From NCBI GenBank assembly GCA_021811925.1, contig JAKAPY010000117.1, positions 1-5,706 on the forward strand: DNA of 5,706 nt. Reading direction: 5' to 3'. The stretch is from Thermoplasmata archaeon (GTDB lineage Archaea; Thermoplasmatota; Thermoplasmata; Sysuiplasmatales; Sysuiplasmataceae). Positions 1-5,706 of this stretch are shown here, piece by piece (positions within the stretch are counted from its first letter, which is position 1; every line of letters starts with the position of its first letter). The notes beneath the pieces were generated by a model, which worked only from the letters and a program-made list of their open reading frames with translations, searched no databases and was not told the origin of the DNA. The translations under genes were made by a program, and so were the position numbers.

Positions 1-1
1 C

Positions 2-1024
2 CGATCTACACTGTCCTTCAAGGCCGGTGACCTAACATCTGAGATTCCGGCCGTCAGCGACTACTTCGCGCTCAACGCGACACCACACATCAAAAATGTC
101 ATACAGAAGGGTCCAAATGCATACTATCTTTGGTCGAACGATGCAAAGGCGCCCTTCAACAACACATACTTCAGAATTGGCATTGCTTATGCACTCAACA
201 AATCGCAGATAATGAACAAGGCTGAAGACGGTCTTGGTGGCAGGGGTTCGTTCGGTGGCGAGTCCTGGGTAAATCAGAGCTGGTGGGCGGCTGGTCTGCC
301 GTATTACAACTACAGTGTCTACAACGCAAAGCAGATGTTCATTAAAGCGGGCCTGCACCTCCAGAACGGATTCTGGGCTTACTCCAACAACACAACAGTC
401 AAGCTGAATATTGTTGATCCGCCCGTTTCAGACTGGATGGCTGCTGCTACATTCATAGAGAATGACCTGTATGCCGTCGGATTCCAGGTCACTGAATCGA
501 TAGTGCCGTTCTCAACATGGGGCACAGACATGTTCCAGTCGAACGGCTCTGCACAGAGCACTTCAATCAGCTACTATGGTGAGACATCTCCATTCTCAGA
601 TCCGTACTTCATCCTCTGGAATGTGTACTCCCCGAACTCCTTCTGGGATGCATACACACTGCACTGGAGCAACTCGACTGTCAACTCGCTGCTCAACCAG
701 TCTGCTGTATCGACCAATGTAGCACAGGAACTGACCTACCTGAAACAGGCGCAGACGATAATTGCCAGCCAGGTTCCTGGAGTCCTGATTGGAGACATTG
801 GCAGCTACTACGCCTACAACAGTCAGAAGGTCACTGGAATTAACCCGACGCACGGGCTACTGAACCCGCTCAACCTGCTTTCTATGAAGGCAGTAACAAG
901 TGCACCAACGACACCGGTATCGTCCACCATATACTACGTAGCCGGCGCGATTATAGTGGTAGTCATCATCGCGGGTGTGGCACTTGTCTACAGTAGGTCC
1001 AGAAAGCGGAAGAAGGACGAGTGA
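2..1024 (+). CDS. Family 5 extracellular solute-binding protein of a peptide-type ABC transporter, C-terminal part (5' truncated)
   Basis: This is the substrate-capture subunit of the transporter encoded downstream. The frame is open from base 2, so the gene starts left of the window; 340 residues are visible, against roughly 550-700 for whole archaeal members. Residues 51-71 (PFNNTYFRIGIAYALNKSQI) match the family 5 (SBP_bac_5) stretch in which PFN.. is followed by R.A..YA.DK..I. The end is typical of archaeal members of the class: a Thr/Ser/Pro linker (about 298-308), one membrane helix (about 309-330, rich in Ile, Val and Ala) and a basic tail SRSRKRKKDE, placing the binding domain outside and the tail inside. 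Ten N-glycosylation sequons (N25, N53, N66, N91, N103, N129, N130, N181, N224, N232) agree with a surface protein. An internal ATG at 212 is not the start, because family homology continues upstream of it. The family is certain; the substrate is not, since in archaea this class carries peptides or oligosaccharides. Confidence 0.93.
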   Translation, partial: RSTLSFKAGDLTSEIPAVSDYFALNATPHIKNVIQKGPNAYYLWSNDAKAPFNNTYFRIGIAYALNKSQIMNKAEDGLGGRGSFGGESWVNQSWWAAGLPYYNYSVYNAKQMFIKAGLHLQNGFWAYSNNTTVKLNIVDPPVSDWMAAATFIENDLYAVGFQVTESIVPFSTWGTDMFQSNGSAQSTSISYYGETSPFSDPYFILWNVYSPNSFWDAYTLHWSNSTVNSLLNQSAVSTNVAQELTYLKQAQTIIASQVPGVLIGDIGSYYAYNSQKVTGINPTHGLLNPLNLLSMKAVTSAPTTPVSSTIYYVAGAIIVVVIIAGVALVYSRSRKRKKDE

Positions 1025-1041
1025 AGTTCCCGCTTCACTCG
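1018..1041 (+). promoter_or_regulatory. Perfect 9-bp hairpin across the binding-protein stop codon
   Basis: CGAGTGAAG at 1018-1026 is exactly complementary to CTTCACTCG at 1033-1041, with a six-base loop. The stop codon TGA (1022-1024) sits within the left arm. Placed between a binding-protein gene and its permease genes, such a hairpin could protect the upstream mRNA 3' end or mark a processing site, so that binding protein is made in excess. The inverted repeat is seen directly; its role is inferred. Confidence 0.6.
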
Positions 1042-1086
1042 GGCCTGAAAAAACCGCAGCAGCAAGAGACGAACCCAAAACCCTTT

Positions 1087-1101
1087 CAATTTTTCTCTTT
1101 T
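1087..1101 (+). terminator. T-rich tract, possible partial terminator between binding protein and dppB
   Basis: A run of five T (1090-1094), then CTC and four T (1098-1101), lies about 50 bases after the hairpin and just before the dppB ribosome binding site. Archaeal RNA polymerase terminates at oligo-T stretches, so some transcripts could end here while others read through into dppB. No TATA-like promoter is visible between this tract and dppB, so readthrough seems necessary for dppB expression. The function is inferred. Confidence 0.35.
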
Positions 1102-1108
1102 CGCCGAA

Positions 1109-1114
1109 GGTGAT
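1109..1114 (+). promoter_or_regulatory. Ribosome binding site deciding the TTG start of dppB
   Basis: GGTGAT is fully complementary to part of the archaeal 16S rRNA 3' end and lies three bases before TTG at 1118. It supports TTG as the start; the next in-frame ATG (1157) would cut into the first membrane helix. An out-of-frame ATG inside this site (1113) reads ATG AAT TGA and stops overlapping the TTG. Confidence 0.7.
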
Positions 1115-1117
1115 GAA

Positions 1118-2119
1118 TTGATTACCTTGAGGTATCTGGCCAGAAGGATTGCCTATATGGTCGTCACCATTTTCATAGCGCTGACGCTGAATTTCCTGCT
1201 GCCCAGGCTCATTCCTGGCAATATAGCTCTGACCATTCTTTTCGATAAATACGGATCGCATCTCAAGCCTCAGGATCTGAAACTAATCGAAAGTCAGCTG
1301 GATCTGCATGGTTCATTGCTGCAGCAGTATCAGATTTATCTGGTTCAGGTAGCCCATCTCAATTTCGGCTATTCATTCTATAATTACCCTGAATCAGTGA
1401 GCAGCATAATTGCTCAGAGTCTGCCTTGGACTATCTTTCTGCTTGGGAGCGCTACGGTGATATCGGTGCTGATAGGCGTCTTCTACGGCTCTTACATCGG
1501 CTGGAAGAGCGGCACCCGCCAGGAGTCGTTTCTTTCGACTTTTGCGATCACGCTTTCATCCCTGCCATATTTCTGGCTTGCCCTGCTTCTACAGCTTTTC
1601 CTTGCAGTAGTTATTACCGTAGACGGCGTCCACCTGTTTCCAGTTGCACTCGCGTACTCGACCAGCGTCACTCCTGGAGCCAACCTGCCTTTCATCTTGA
1701 GCGTTCTGCATCACCTTGCACTGCCGCTGATGACACTGGTGATCACCACATACCCAGGCTATGCATTGCTGATGCGGAATACAATTGTGAATGTTCTTGG
1801 AGAGGACTATATGCTGATGGCGATGGCAAAGGGTCTGAGGGTTGAAAGAATACGGAAGAGGTATGTGACGAGAAATGCTATCCTCCCCGTATCCACTTCA
1901 GTTGCGCTCTCCATCGGTTACATTGTCGGCGGTGCCTTCATTGTCGAGGAAATTTTCTCATACCCCGGCATTGGTTATCAGCTCTACCAGGCTGTGACGA
2001 ATTTCGACTTCCCGCTAATACAGGGAATATTCCTGATAATCACGCTATCAGTCATATTTGCCAATTTTGCCGTCGATCTAATATATGCATTCCTTGACCC
2101 GAGGGTGACGCTGAAATGA
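1118..2119 (+). CDS. dppB: Peptide-type ABC transporter permease, DppB/OppB family
   Basis: One of two membrane subunits forming the translocation channel. Its 333 residues are the normal length for the family. Visible features in order: an N-terminal helix (about 10-32) after the basic start RYLARR; an extracellular loop (about 33-100); helices around 102-127, 140-170 and 195-220; the cytoplasmic EAA loop at 229-257 (EDYMLMAMAKGL, then the ILP ending), which docks on an ATPase; the family block VEEIFSYPGIGYQLYQAV at 276-293; and a last helix ending in DPRVTLK, as is usual for DppB. Translation most likely begins at TTG 1118, three bases after a GGTGAT site. The gene follows the binding-protein gene by 93 bases and overlaps dppC by ATGA, so the two permeases are translationally coupled. 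Family assignment is secure; whether the substrate is peptide or sugar cannot be read from this subunit. Confidence 0.95.
   Translation: MITLRYLARRIAYMVVTIFIALTLNFLLPRLIPGNIALTILFDKYGSHLKPQDLKLIESQLDLHGSLLQQYQIYLVQVAHLNFGYSFYNYPESVSSIIAQSLPWTIFLLGSATVISVLIGVFYGSYIGWKSGTRQESFLSTFAITLSSLPYFWLALLLQLFLAVVITVDGVHLFPVALAYSTSVTPGANLPFILSVLHHLALPLMTLVITTYPGYALLMRNTIVNVLGEDYMLMAMAKGLRVERIRKRYVTRNAILPVSTSVALSIGYIVGGAFIVEEIFSYPGIGYQLYQAVTNFDFPLIQGIFLIITLSVIFANFAVDLIYAFLDPRVTLK
2104..2108 (+). promoter_or_regulatory. Ribosome binding site of dppC inside the end of dppB
   Basis: GGTGA lies seven bases before the dppC ATG at 2116, within the last codons of dppB. The two genes share ATGA (2116-2119), so ribosomes finishing dppB are positioned to start dppC. 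Confidence 0.65.
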
Positions 2120-3018
2120 GCGCAAATGGACAGCGGCGGTTTTTCTCAAGCGCTACCAGGCGCAGCGCTGAAGCGGCGCTTGGAAGGGCATGGGATAGCT
2201 TCCATGAATTGATAAAGGACTGGAGAGCAAAAGCGGGATTGACCATGCTGCTGATCATAATAGGGATAGGCATCATAGGCCCATTCGTCGCTCCATACAG
2301 CCCGTTCAATACGAGCTTCACCGCCTGGCAGCCTCCTTCCAGCGCCCATCCTTTTGGTACTGACTACATCGGCGAGGACGTATTGAGCTGGTTCCTTGTT
2401 GGGACTGCTACCTCTCTGTACGTGGGGTTCATAATTGCTGTCTCTGCTGCAGCACTCGGTACCCTGGTAGGTGTAGTGGCCGGCTATTTCGGGAGCATAG
2501 TGGATGATGCACTAATGAGGTTCGTTGACGTGCTGCTCATCATACCTGGTTTCCCGCTGCTCGTCATACTCTCAGCATATTTCCCGCCTACGGTCACTTC
2601 GACAATAATCATCCTGTCGATCCTCAGCTGGCCATTCCTTTCAAGAGTCATAAGATCTCAGACACTGACGCTCAAGCAGAGGCCATACATCATGGCGTCA
2701 AAGCTGTCAGGGCTAGGCAGCATGCGCATCATATGGAGAGACATAATACCCAATCTCCTCCCACTGATATTCATCAATGTCATCTTCCTGGTCGTCGGTG
2801 CGGTGGTGGCGCAGGCGGGCCTTGCATTCTTCGGCCTCGGGGATCTGAAATCTGTCAACTGGGGAACAATGCTTTACTGGTTCGAGGCTCAGGATGGAAT
2901 AGTGTACGATGCCTGGTGGTGGCTGCTGCCTCCGGGCTTCGGCATTCTTGTCCTTGCCGTAGGAGCAAATTTCCTTTCTAATGCAGTTTCCGCAATGACA
3001 AATAAAACGAGGAGGTGA
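2116..3018 (+). CDS. dppC: Peptide-type ABC transporter permease, DppC/OppC family
   Basis: The second channel subunit, pairing with DppB; 300 residues is the usual length. A long basic cytoplasmic N-terminus (1-40) leads to the first helix (about 41-60). The extracellular motif HPFGTDYIGEDVLS (78-91) is the DppC hallmark (HPFGTD..GRD). Helices follow near 98-124, 135-156 and 160-178. The EAA loop at 190-213 (PYIMASKLSGLGSMRIIWRD, then IIPN) is the ATPase docking site. GLAFFGLGDLKSVNWGTML (235-253) and the terminal helix from WWWLLPPGFGILVLAVGANF (267-286) are conserved in this subfamily. The ATG start overlaps the dppB stop and has a GGTGA site. Its last two codons and stop, AGG AGG TGA, also form the ribosome binding site for dppD. 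In the hallmark motif the usual GRD is GED here, a modest change. The assignment is secure. Confidence 0.95.
   Translation: MSANGQRRFFSSATRRSAEAALGRAWDSFHELIKDWRAKAGLTMLLIIIGIGIIGPFVAPYSPFNTSFTAWQPPSSAHPFGTDYIGEDVLSWFLVGTATSLYVGFIIAVSAAALGTLVGVVAGYFGSIVDDALMRFVDVLLIIPGFPLLVILSAYFPPTVTSTIIILSILSWPFLSRVIRSQTLTLKQRPYIMASKLSGLGSMRIIWRDIIPNLLPLIFINVIFLVVGAVVAQAGLAFFGLGDLKSVNWGTMLYWFEAQDGIVYDAWWWLLPPGFGILVLAVGANFLSNAVSAMTNKTRR
3010..3018 (+). promoter_or_regulatory. Near-ideal ribosome binding site of dppD formed by the dppC end
   Basis: AGGAGGTGA is a complete match to the archaeal anti-Shine-Dalgarno sequence and is six bases from the dppD ATG at 3025. It is made of the last two Arg codons and the stop codon of dppC. 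It is the strongest ribosome binding site in the window. Confidence 0.8.
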
Positions 3019-3024
3019 AGAAAG

Positions 3025-4014
3025 ATGGCTAGAGAGCTGTTGATGGAACTTCAGGATATGCAGATAAACTATCGTACCAGGGCTGGCAGGATCAATGCAG
3101 TGAGGTCAGTTTCCATGGATATCCGGAAGGGGGAGATTATCGGTCTTGTGGGTGAAAGCGGTTGCGGCAAATCCACGCTAGCGATGACTTTCCTCAAGCT
3201 GATAATGCCTCCTGGCGAGATTGTGGGCGGGAAGCTGCTCTACTATGGATACGACAACGGGGAAGGACCCGTCTCAGTAATGGAACTTCAGGGCGGGAAG
3301 CTGCGCCGGTACAGATGGAAGGAAGTTTCCATGATATTCCAGGGTTCGATGAACTCTCTTAACCCTGTGATGAGAGTGGAAGATCAGATTATTGACGTGA
3401 TGATAGACCATGATTTCCCTGAAGAGGAAGCCCGTACGAACGTCGACAAGTACCTGTCAATGGCCGGCATGGATCCAAGCACAAAACGTTCATATCCGCA
3501 CCAGCTCAGCGGCGGGATGAAGCAGCGTGTTGCAATTGCCATAGCCCTGACATGCTCTCCGAAGCTAATCATAGCGGATGAACCCACTACTGCCCTGGAT
3601 GTTGTTGTCCAGAAGCAGATAATGGATCAGCTTAAGGGACTGCGCGACAGGCTGGGTGTCTCTATCGTGTTCATAACGCATGACATTGCAGTTATTGGCA
3701 GCCTTGCCGACCTGATATACGTGATGTATGCCGGCAAGATAGTTGAGTCCGGACCGGTATCTGAGGTATGCAACCGCCCCAGGCACCCTTATACAGCCGC
3801 GCTGATGAGTGCTTCGCCTACGCTGAAGGGGGAGAAGAAGAGGCTAAACGGCATACCAGGTTCGCCCCCGGATCTAAAGCAGACAATAGTTGGTTGCTCA
3901 TTCGCACCCAGGTGCCCCTTTGCATTTGAAAGATGCCACATTGAAGAACCGCAGCTGAAGATGCTTGAGCCGGGACACAAGGCGGCCTGTTTTAAGCTTG
4001 AGGACGTGAAGTGA
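3025..4014 (+). CDS. dppD: Peptide-type ABC transporter ATPase, DppD/OppD family, with four-cysteine C-terminal domain
   Basis: Cytoplasmic ATP-hydrolysing subunit that drives transport with DppF. All catalytic elements are present in 329 residues: Walker A GESGCGKST (43-51), Q-loop glutamine Q106 in IFQGSMNSLNP, ABC signature LSGGMKQR (161-168), Walker B LIIADEP (181-187, catalytic E186), D-loop ALD (190-192) and H-loop H219. After the ATPase core comes the Opp/Dpp C-terminal extension: RHPYTAAL (253-260), then GIPGSPPDL (276-284), then cysteines C291, C297, C304 and C322 in the arrangement C-x5-C-x6-C-x17-C. In characterised DppD/OppD proteins the equivalent cysteines bind a [4Fe-4S] cluster, so one is expected here by family knowledge. 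The start is fixed by the AGGAGGTGA site. The spacing of six bases after dppC and three bases before dppF places it in the same transcript. Confidence 0.95.
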   Translation: MARELLMELQDMQINYRTRAGRINAVRSVSMDIRKGEIIGLVGESGCGKSTLAMTFLKLIMPPGEIVGGKLLYYGYDNGEGPVSVMELQGGKLRRYRWKEVSMIFQGSMNSLNPVMRVEDQIIDVMIDHDFPEEEARTNVDKYLSMAGMDPSTKRSYPHQLSGGMKQRVAIAIALTCSPKLIIADEPTTALDVVVQKQIMDQLKGLRDRLGVSIVFITHDIAVIGSLADLIYVMYAGKIVESGPVSEVCNRPRHPYTAALMSASPTLKGEKKRLNGIPGSPPDLKQTIVGCSFAPRCPFAFERCHIEEPQLKMLEPGHKAACFKLEDVK

Positions 4015-4017
4015 CAG

Positions 4018-4998
4018 ATGGAAGACGAAATTATTGCACTGAGGAAAGTCACCAAGGATTTCAGGGGCGGTTCCGGCCTGACTCGCAGCAAGCAGTCACT
4101 CACCAGAGCCATGGACAAGGTTACTATCGGTGTTAAACGCGGTGAGTTTCTCGGCCTGGTCGGCGAGAGCGGCAGCGGAAAAACAACAGTGGGCCTTGCT
4201 ATGCTCAAGCTGCTCGATGTGGATAGCGGCAGCATAATGTACGAAGGCAGGGACATAAACAGGATGTCCAGACGCGAGACTCGTGATTTCAGGATGAAGA
4301 CTCAGATGATTTTCCAGGACCCGTATGAATCACTGAACCCGAGTCTTTCTATTTTCAAAACAGTCTCGACATCCCTCGATGTCTTCCGAAAAGAGATTGA
4401 CGAAGACGAGAAACTCAGGATCGTATCAACAATGCTGAGCATACTTGGACTCGATCCCGCTGAAGACTTCCTCTTCAAGCTGCCAAGACAGCTTAGCGGT
4501 GGTCAGAGGCAGAGGATTGCCATCGCCAGGGCAATGATACTGGACCCGGAATTCATAGTTGCTGATGAGGCTGTGTCCATGCTGGATGTCTCCATCAGGG
4601 CCGACATATTGAACCGTCTGATCGACTTGAAGAACAGAAGAGACTTTTCAATGCTCTTCATAACACATGACATAGCAGTTGCGAGGTATGTATCAGACAG
4701 GATCGCCGTAATGCATCTGGGACAGCTCGTCGAAAGTGGCGAGGGGGACAGCATTATAAACTCACCACTGCACCCGTACACCCAGATTCTGATAAACGCG
4801 GTTCCATCTTCAGAGGATGGAAACGCGGCAAAACTGATACCATTCACACAGGGGGACTGGGAGAAGGTAAACAGAGGTTATCCCGGATGCAGCTTTGTCG
4901 ACAGATGCCCGTTCGTCATGGACAAGTGCAGGCGTGTCAGGCCCGAGCTTGTGGAAAAGTCGCCAGGTCACTTTGTCGCCTGTTTCCTGTACGAATAA
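4018..4998 (+). CDS. dppF: Peptide-type ABC transporter ATPase, DppF/OppF family, with four-cysteine C-terminal domain
   Basis: Second ATPase of the transporter, forming a heterodimer with DppD. In 326 residues it has Walker A GESGSGKTT (49-57), Q-loop Q100 in IFQDPYESLNP (a DppF-type motif), signature LSGGQRQR (159-166), Walker B FIVADEA (179-185, catalytic E184), D-loop MLD (188-190) and H-loop H217. The Pro that normally follows the catalytic Glu (DEP) is Ala here (A185), a mild departure that does not remove a catalytic residue. A short basic insertion (about 17-30) before AMDKV is usual for DppF. The C-terminal extension keeps LHPYTQIL and cysteines C291, C297, C304 and C322 with the same spacing as DppD. 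The ATG lies three bases after the dppD stop; the upstream Shine-Dalgarno is weak (GTGA at 4011-4014), so translation probably depends on coupling to dppD. Confidence 0.95.
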   Translation: MEDEIIALRKVTKDFRGGSGLTRSKQSLTRAMDKVTIGVKRGEFLGLVGESGSGKTTVGLAMLKLLDVDSGSIMYEGRDINRMSRRETRDFRMKTQMIFQDPYESLNPSLSIFKTVSTSLDVFRKEIDEDEKLRIVSTMLSILGLDPAEDFLFKLPRQLSGGQRQRIAIARAMILDPEFIVADEAVSMLDVSIRADILNRLIDLKNRRDFSMLFITHDIAVARYVSDRIAVMHLGQLVESGEGDSIINSPLHPYTQILINAVPSSEDGNAAKLIPFTQGDWEKVNRGYPGCSFVDRCPFVMDKCRRVRPELVEKSPGHFVACFLYE

Positions 4999-5033
4999 GA
5001 AAATACCGGCGCAAGGAAGCGACAGGAGTACAA

Positions 5034-5046
5034 CTCTCTCTCTCTC
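5034..5046. repeat. Short CT dinucleotide repeat
   Basis: Six CT units plus a final C, about 35 bases after the dppF stop codon. It forms a pyrimidine tract in the transcript and could aid termination, but it has no long T run. Nothing more can be said from sequence. Confidence 0.7.
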
Positions 5047-5255
5047 CATTGCCTCTGTCAATCCGGCATGCTGTGCTCGAGCGGTAGCTTGCAGCAGAAA
5101 AGCACCGATACAGGCAAAGCGTCAACGGCTTCTGCACTGTCGACACACTGACAGTAATGCGACAGTTCAAATTGGACTCATGGCTTTCAGAAAACACTTG
5201 TTTGCAAGCATTTGGCTGGTCAAGAAACAGTGGATTCAGGCAGTGCGTGGAGCGA

Positions 5256-5538
5256 AAGTTGCCATTTATAGAGATTCTTATGGTCGCTCTGACATCAAAT
5301 GCTGCCTGGCCCGTCTTCCGGGACGACTCTGGCATCCAGCCATCCGCAGCTTCAGTCTCTGGCTGATGGCAAGCCGCACATTTAACTATTTATCGCAGTA
5401 AGGTTGACAGACCCGGCGGCGACAACGATTGCTTCCGGCGTTACGCTGATGATCGCTCGATTATGGCCGGGACTGATTGGTTCCAAATTCGCTTATGTGA
5501 CTTGGCAACTGCTGCGGGATAACATAATGCTGGAGTAA
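5256..5538 (+). pseudogene. Possible frameshifted remnant of a lysylphosphatidylglycerol synthase TM-region (UPF0104-like) membrane protein
   Basis: Three collinear pieces in three frames look like one decayed C-terminal region. The first (about 5256-5345) reads KLPFIEILMVALTSNAAWPV and, further on, SGIQ. The second (about 5348-5374) reads SFSLWLMAS. The third (5404-5538) reads LTDPAATTIASGVTLMIARL, then WPGLIGS, ending at TAA. In the LPG_synthase_TM family (PF03706) the C-terminal half has a similar order: a hydrophobic helix with a PF..AL...L.SN.A pattern, a glycine-rich PGG.G..E turn, a helix, then .P..A.A..L..R...... G. Here the Gly-rich turn is spoiled and the frames are broken, so a functional product is unlikely. 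The match is from memory of the family pattern and could be chance; no N-terminal half was found upstream. Confidence 0.3.
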
Positions 5539-5589
5539 TTGAGCACAAGTGCGTTTATGGTGCCGGTAACAGCTCTGATTACATCTGAC

Positions 5590-5598
5590 TTTTGTTTT
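5590..5598 (+). terminator. T-rich tract, possible archaeal-type terminator
   Basis: TTTTGTTTT is the strongest T-rich stretch in the region after dppF. Archaeal transcription can stop at oligo-T on the non-template strand. It lies about 590 bases after dppF and about 75 bases before the TATA-like box, so it could separate the operon transcript from the next gene. No supporting hairpin was seen, and none is required in archaea. Confidence 0.25.
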
Positions 5599-5672
5599 GT
5601 GAGAGTCTTTCACCTGTTCAAGCGGCGGGCATGCTGCTGGTCTGCCCCCCTAAATACTGCGACATTATTGGC

Positions 5673-5704
5673 TTATAAGGATCCGGAGAAAACAAGTCAG
5701 AATG
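5673..5704 (+). promoter_or_regulatory. Possible archaeal promoter with leaderless ATG at the window edge
   Basis: TTATAAG at 5673-5679 resembles an archaeal TATA box. Its centre is about 26 bases before the ATG at 5702, the spacing expected if transcription begins at or next to the start codon, as in leaderless archaeal mRNAs. A GGAG at 5685-5688 is too far (13 bases) to be a normal ribosome binding site. Only five bases of the putative gene are in the window, so the gene itself is unproven. No clear purine-rich BRE is visible upstream of the box. Confidence 0.35.
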
Positions 5705-5706
5705 AG

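Larger units (their letters stand above)
4999..5706. other. About 700 bases without an intact gene
   Basis: No reading frame on either strand shows a convincing intact protein or start signal. No tRNA, rRNA, CRISPR repeat or insertion-sequence ends were recognised. The region contains a CT repeat (5034-5046), a possible frameshifted membrane-protein remnant (about 5256-5538), a T-rich tract (5590-5598) and a TATA-like box before an ATG at the right edge. One forward frame is open from 5539 to the window end (56 codons), but it has no good start signal and no recognisable family. Confidence 0.6.

Noticed and set aside
5060..5180. tRNA-like fragments (GAGCGGTAGC near 5075 and GTTCAAATT near 5165)
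   Set aside because: No matching acceptor, D, anticodon and T stems could be folded at the right distances.
4937..5335. Reverse-strand frame of 132 codons covering the end of dppF and the tail
   Set aside because: It overlaps the well-supported dppF on the opposite strand, has no family resemblance and is rich in Cys, Ser and Arg, as expected of a shadow frame.
5265..5385. TATA-like TTTATAG at 5265 followed by a 28-codon ORF from ATG 5299
   Set aside because: The spacing would fit a leaderless start, but the ORF is tiny, unrecognised and lies inside the possible pseudogene, whose codons explain the TTTATA.
5180..5401. Forward reading frame of about 73 codons from ATG 5180
   Set aside because: No ribosome binding site, no recognised domain for the frame as a whole, and it is explained as well by chance or by the frameshifted remnant that crosses it.
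5404..5409. TTGACA resembling a bacterial -35 box
   Set aside because: No matching -10 box at the expected distance, and the window otherwise looks archaeal.
5064..5635. Repeat of GGCATGCTG near 5064 and 5627
   Set aside because: A single 9-base match in 700 bases is expected by chance; no terminal repeats or target-site duplication accompany it.
5539..5706. Forward frame open for 56 codons to the window end
   Set aside because: No suitable start with a ribosome binding site and no recognised sequence; a frame this long is not unusual by chance. It cannot be excluded without the sequence to the right.

Overview
The window carries most of one ABC transporter operon of the peptide/nickel/oligosaccharide (Opp/Dpp) class, on the + strand, from what is most likely an archaeon. 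Four things support that: the solute-binding protein ends in a membrane anchor with a basic tail instead of relying on a lipobox; Shine-Dalgarno sites are of the GGTGA/GGAGGTGA type; AGG (Arg) and ATA (Ile) codons are frequent; and a TATA-like box lies about 26 bases before a possible leaderless ATG at the right edge. Moderate GC, many N-glycosylation sequons on the binding protein and the anchor design would fit a thermoacidophilic lineage such as Thermoplasmata. That placement is inference; there is no marker gene here.

Layout: (1) 2-1024, the C-terminal 340 residues of a family 5 solute-binding protein, its start lying left of the window. (2) 1025-1117, a 93-base gap with a perfect 9-bp hairpin that straddles the binding-protein stop codon, then a T-rich tract, then a strong ribosome binding site. 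(3) 1118-2119, permease DppB with a TTG start. (4) 2116-3018, permease DppC, overlapping dppB by ATGA. (5) 3025-4014, ATPase DppD. (6) 4018-4998, ATPase DppF. (7) 4999-5706, about 700 bases with no intact gene. This tail holds a short CT repeat, a possible frameshifted remnant of a membrane protein (about 5256-5538), a T-rich tract, and a possible promoter for a gene starting at the right edge.

The products form one machine. The membrane-anchored binding protein captures peptide (or possibly oligosaccharide) outside the cell. DppB and DppC form the channel, and DppD and DppF hydrolyse ATP on the cytoplasmic face. Tight spacing and overlaps from dppB to dppF indicate one transcript and coupled translation. 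The hairpin and T tract after the binding-protein gene suggest a step down in expression from binding protein to membrane complex.

I found no previously undescribed system. The points most worth a second look are the possible pseudogene in the 3' tail, the hairpin at the binding-protein stop codon, the paired four-cysteine motifs in both ATPases, and the TTG start of dppB overlapped by a two-codon ORF.
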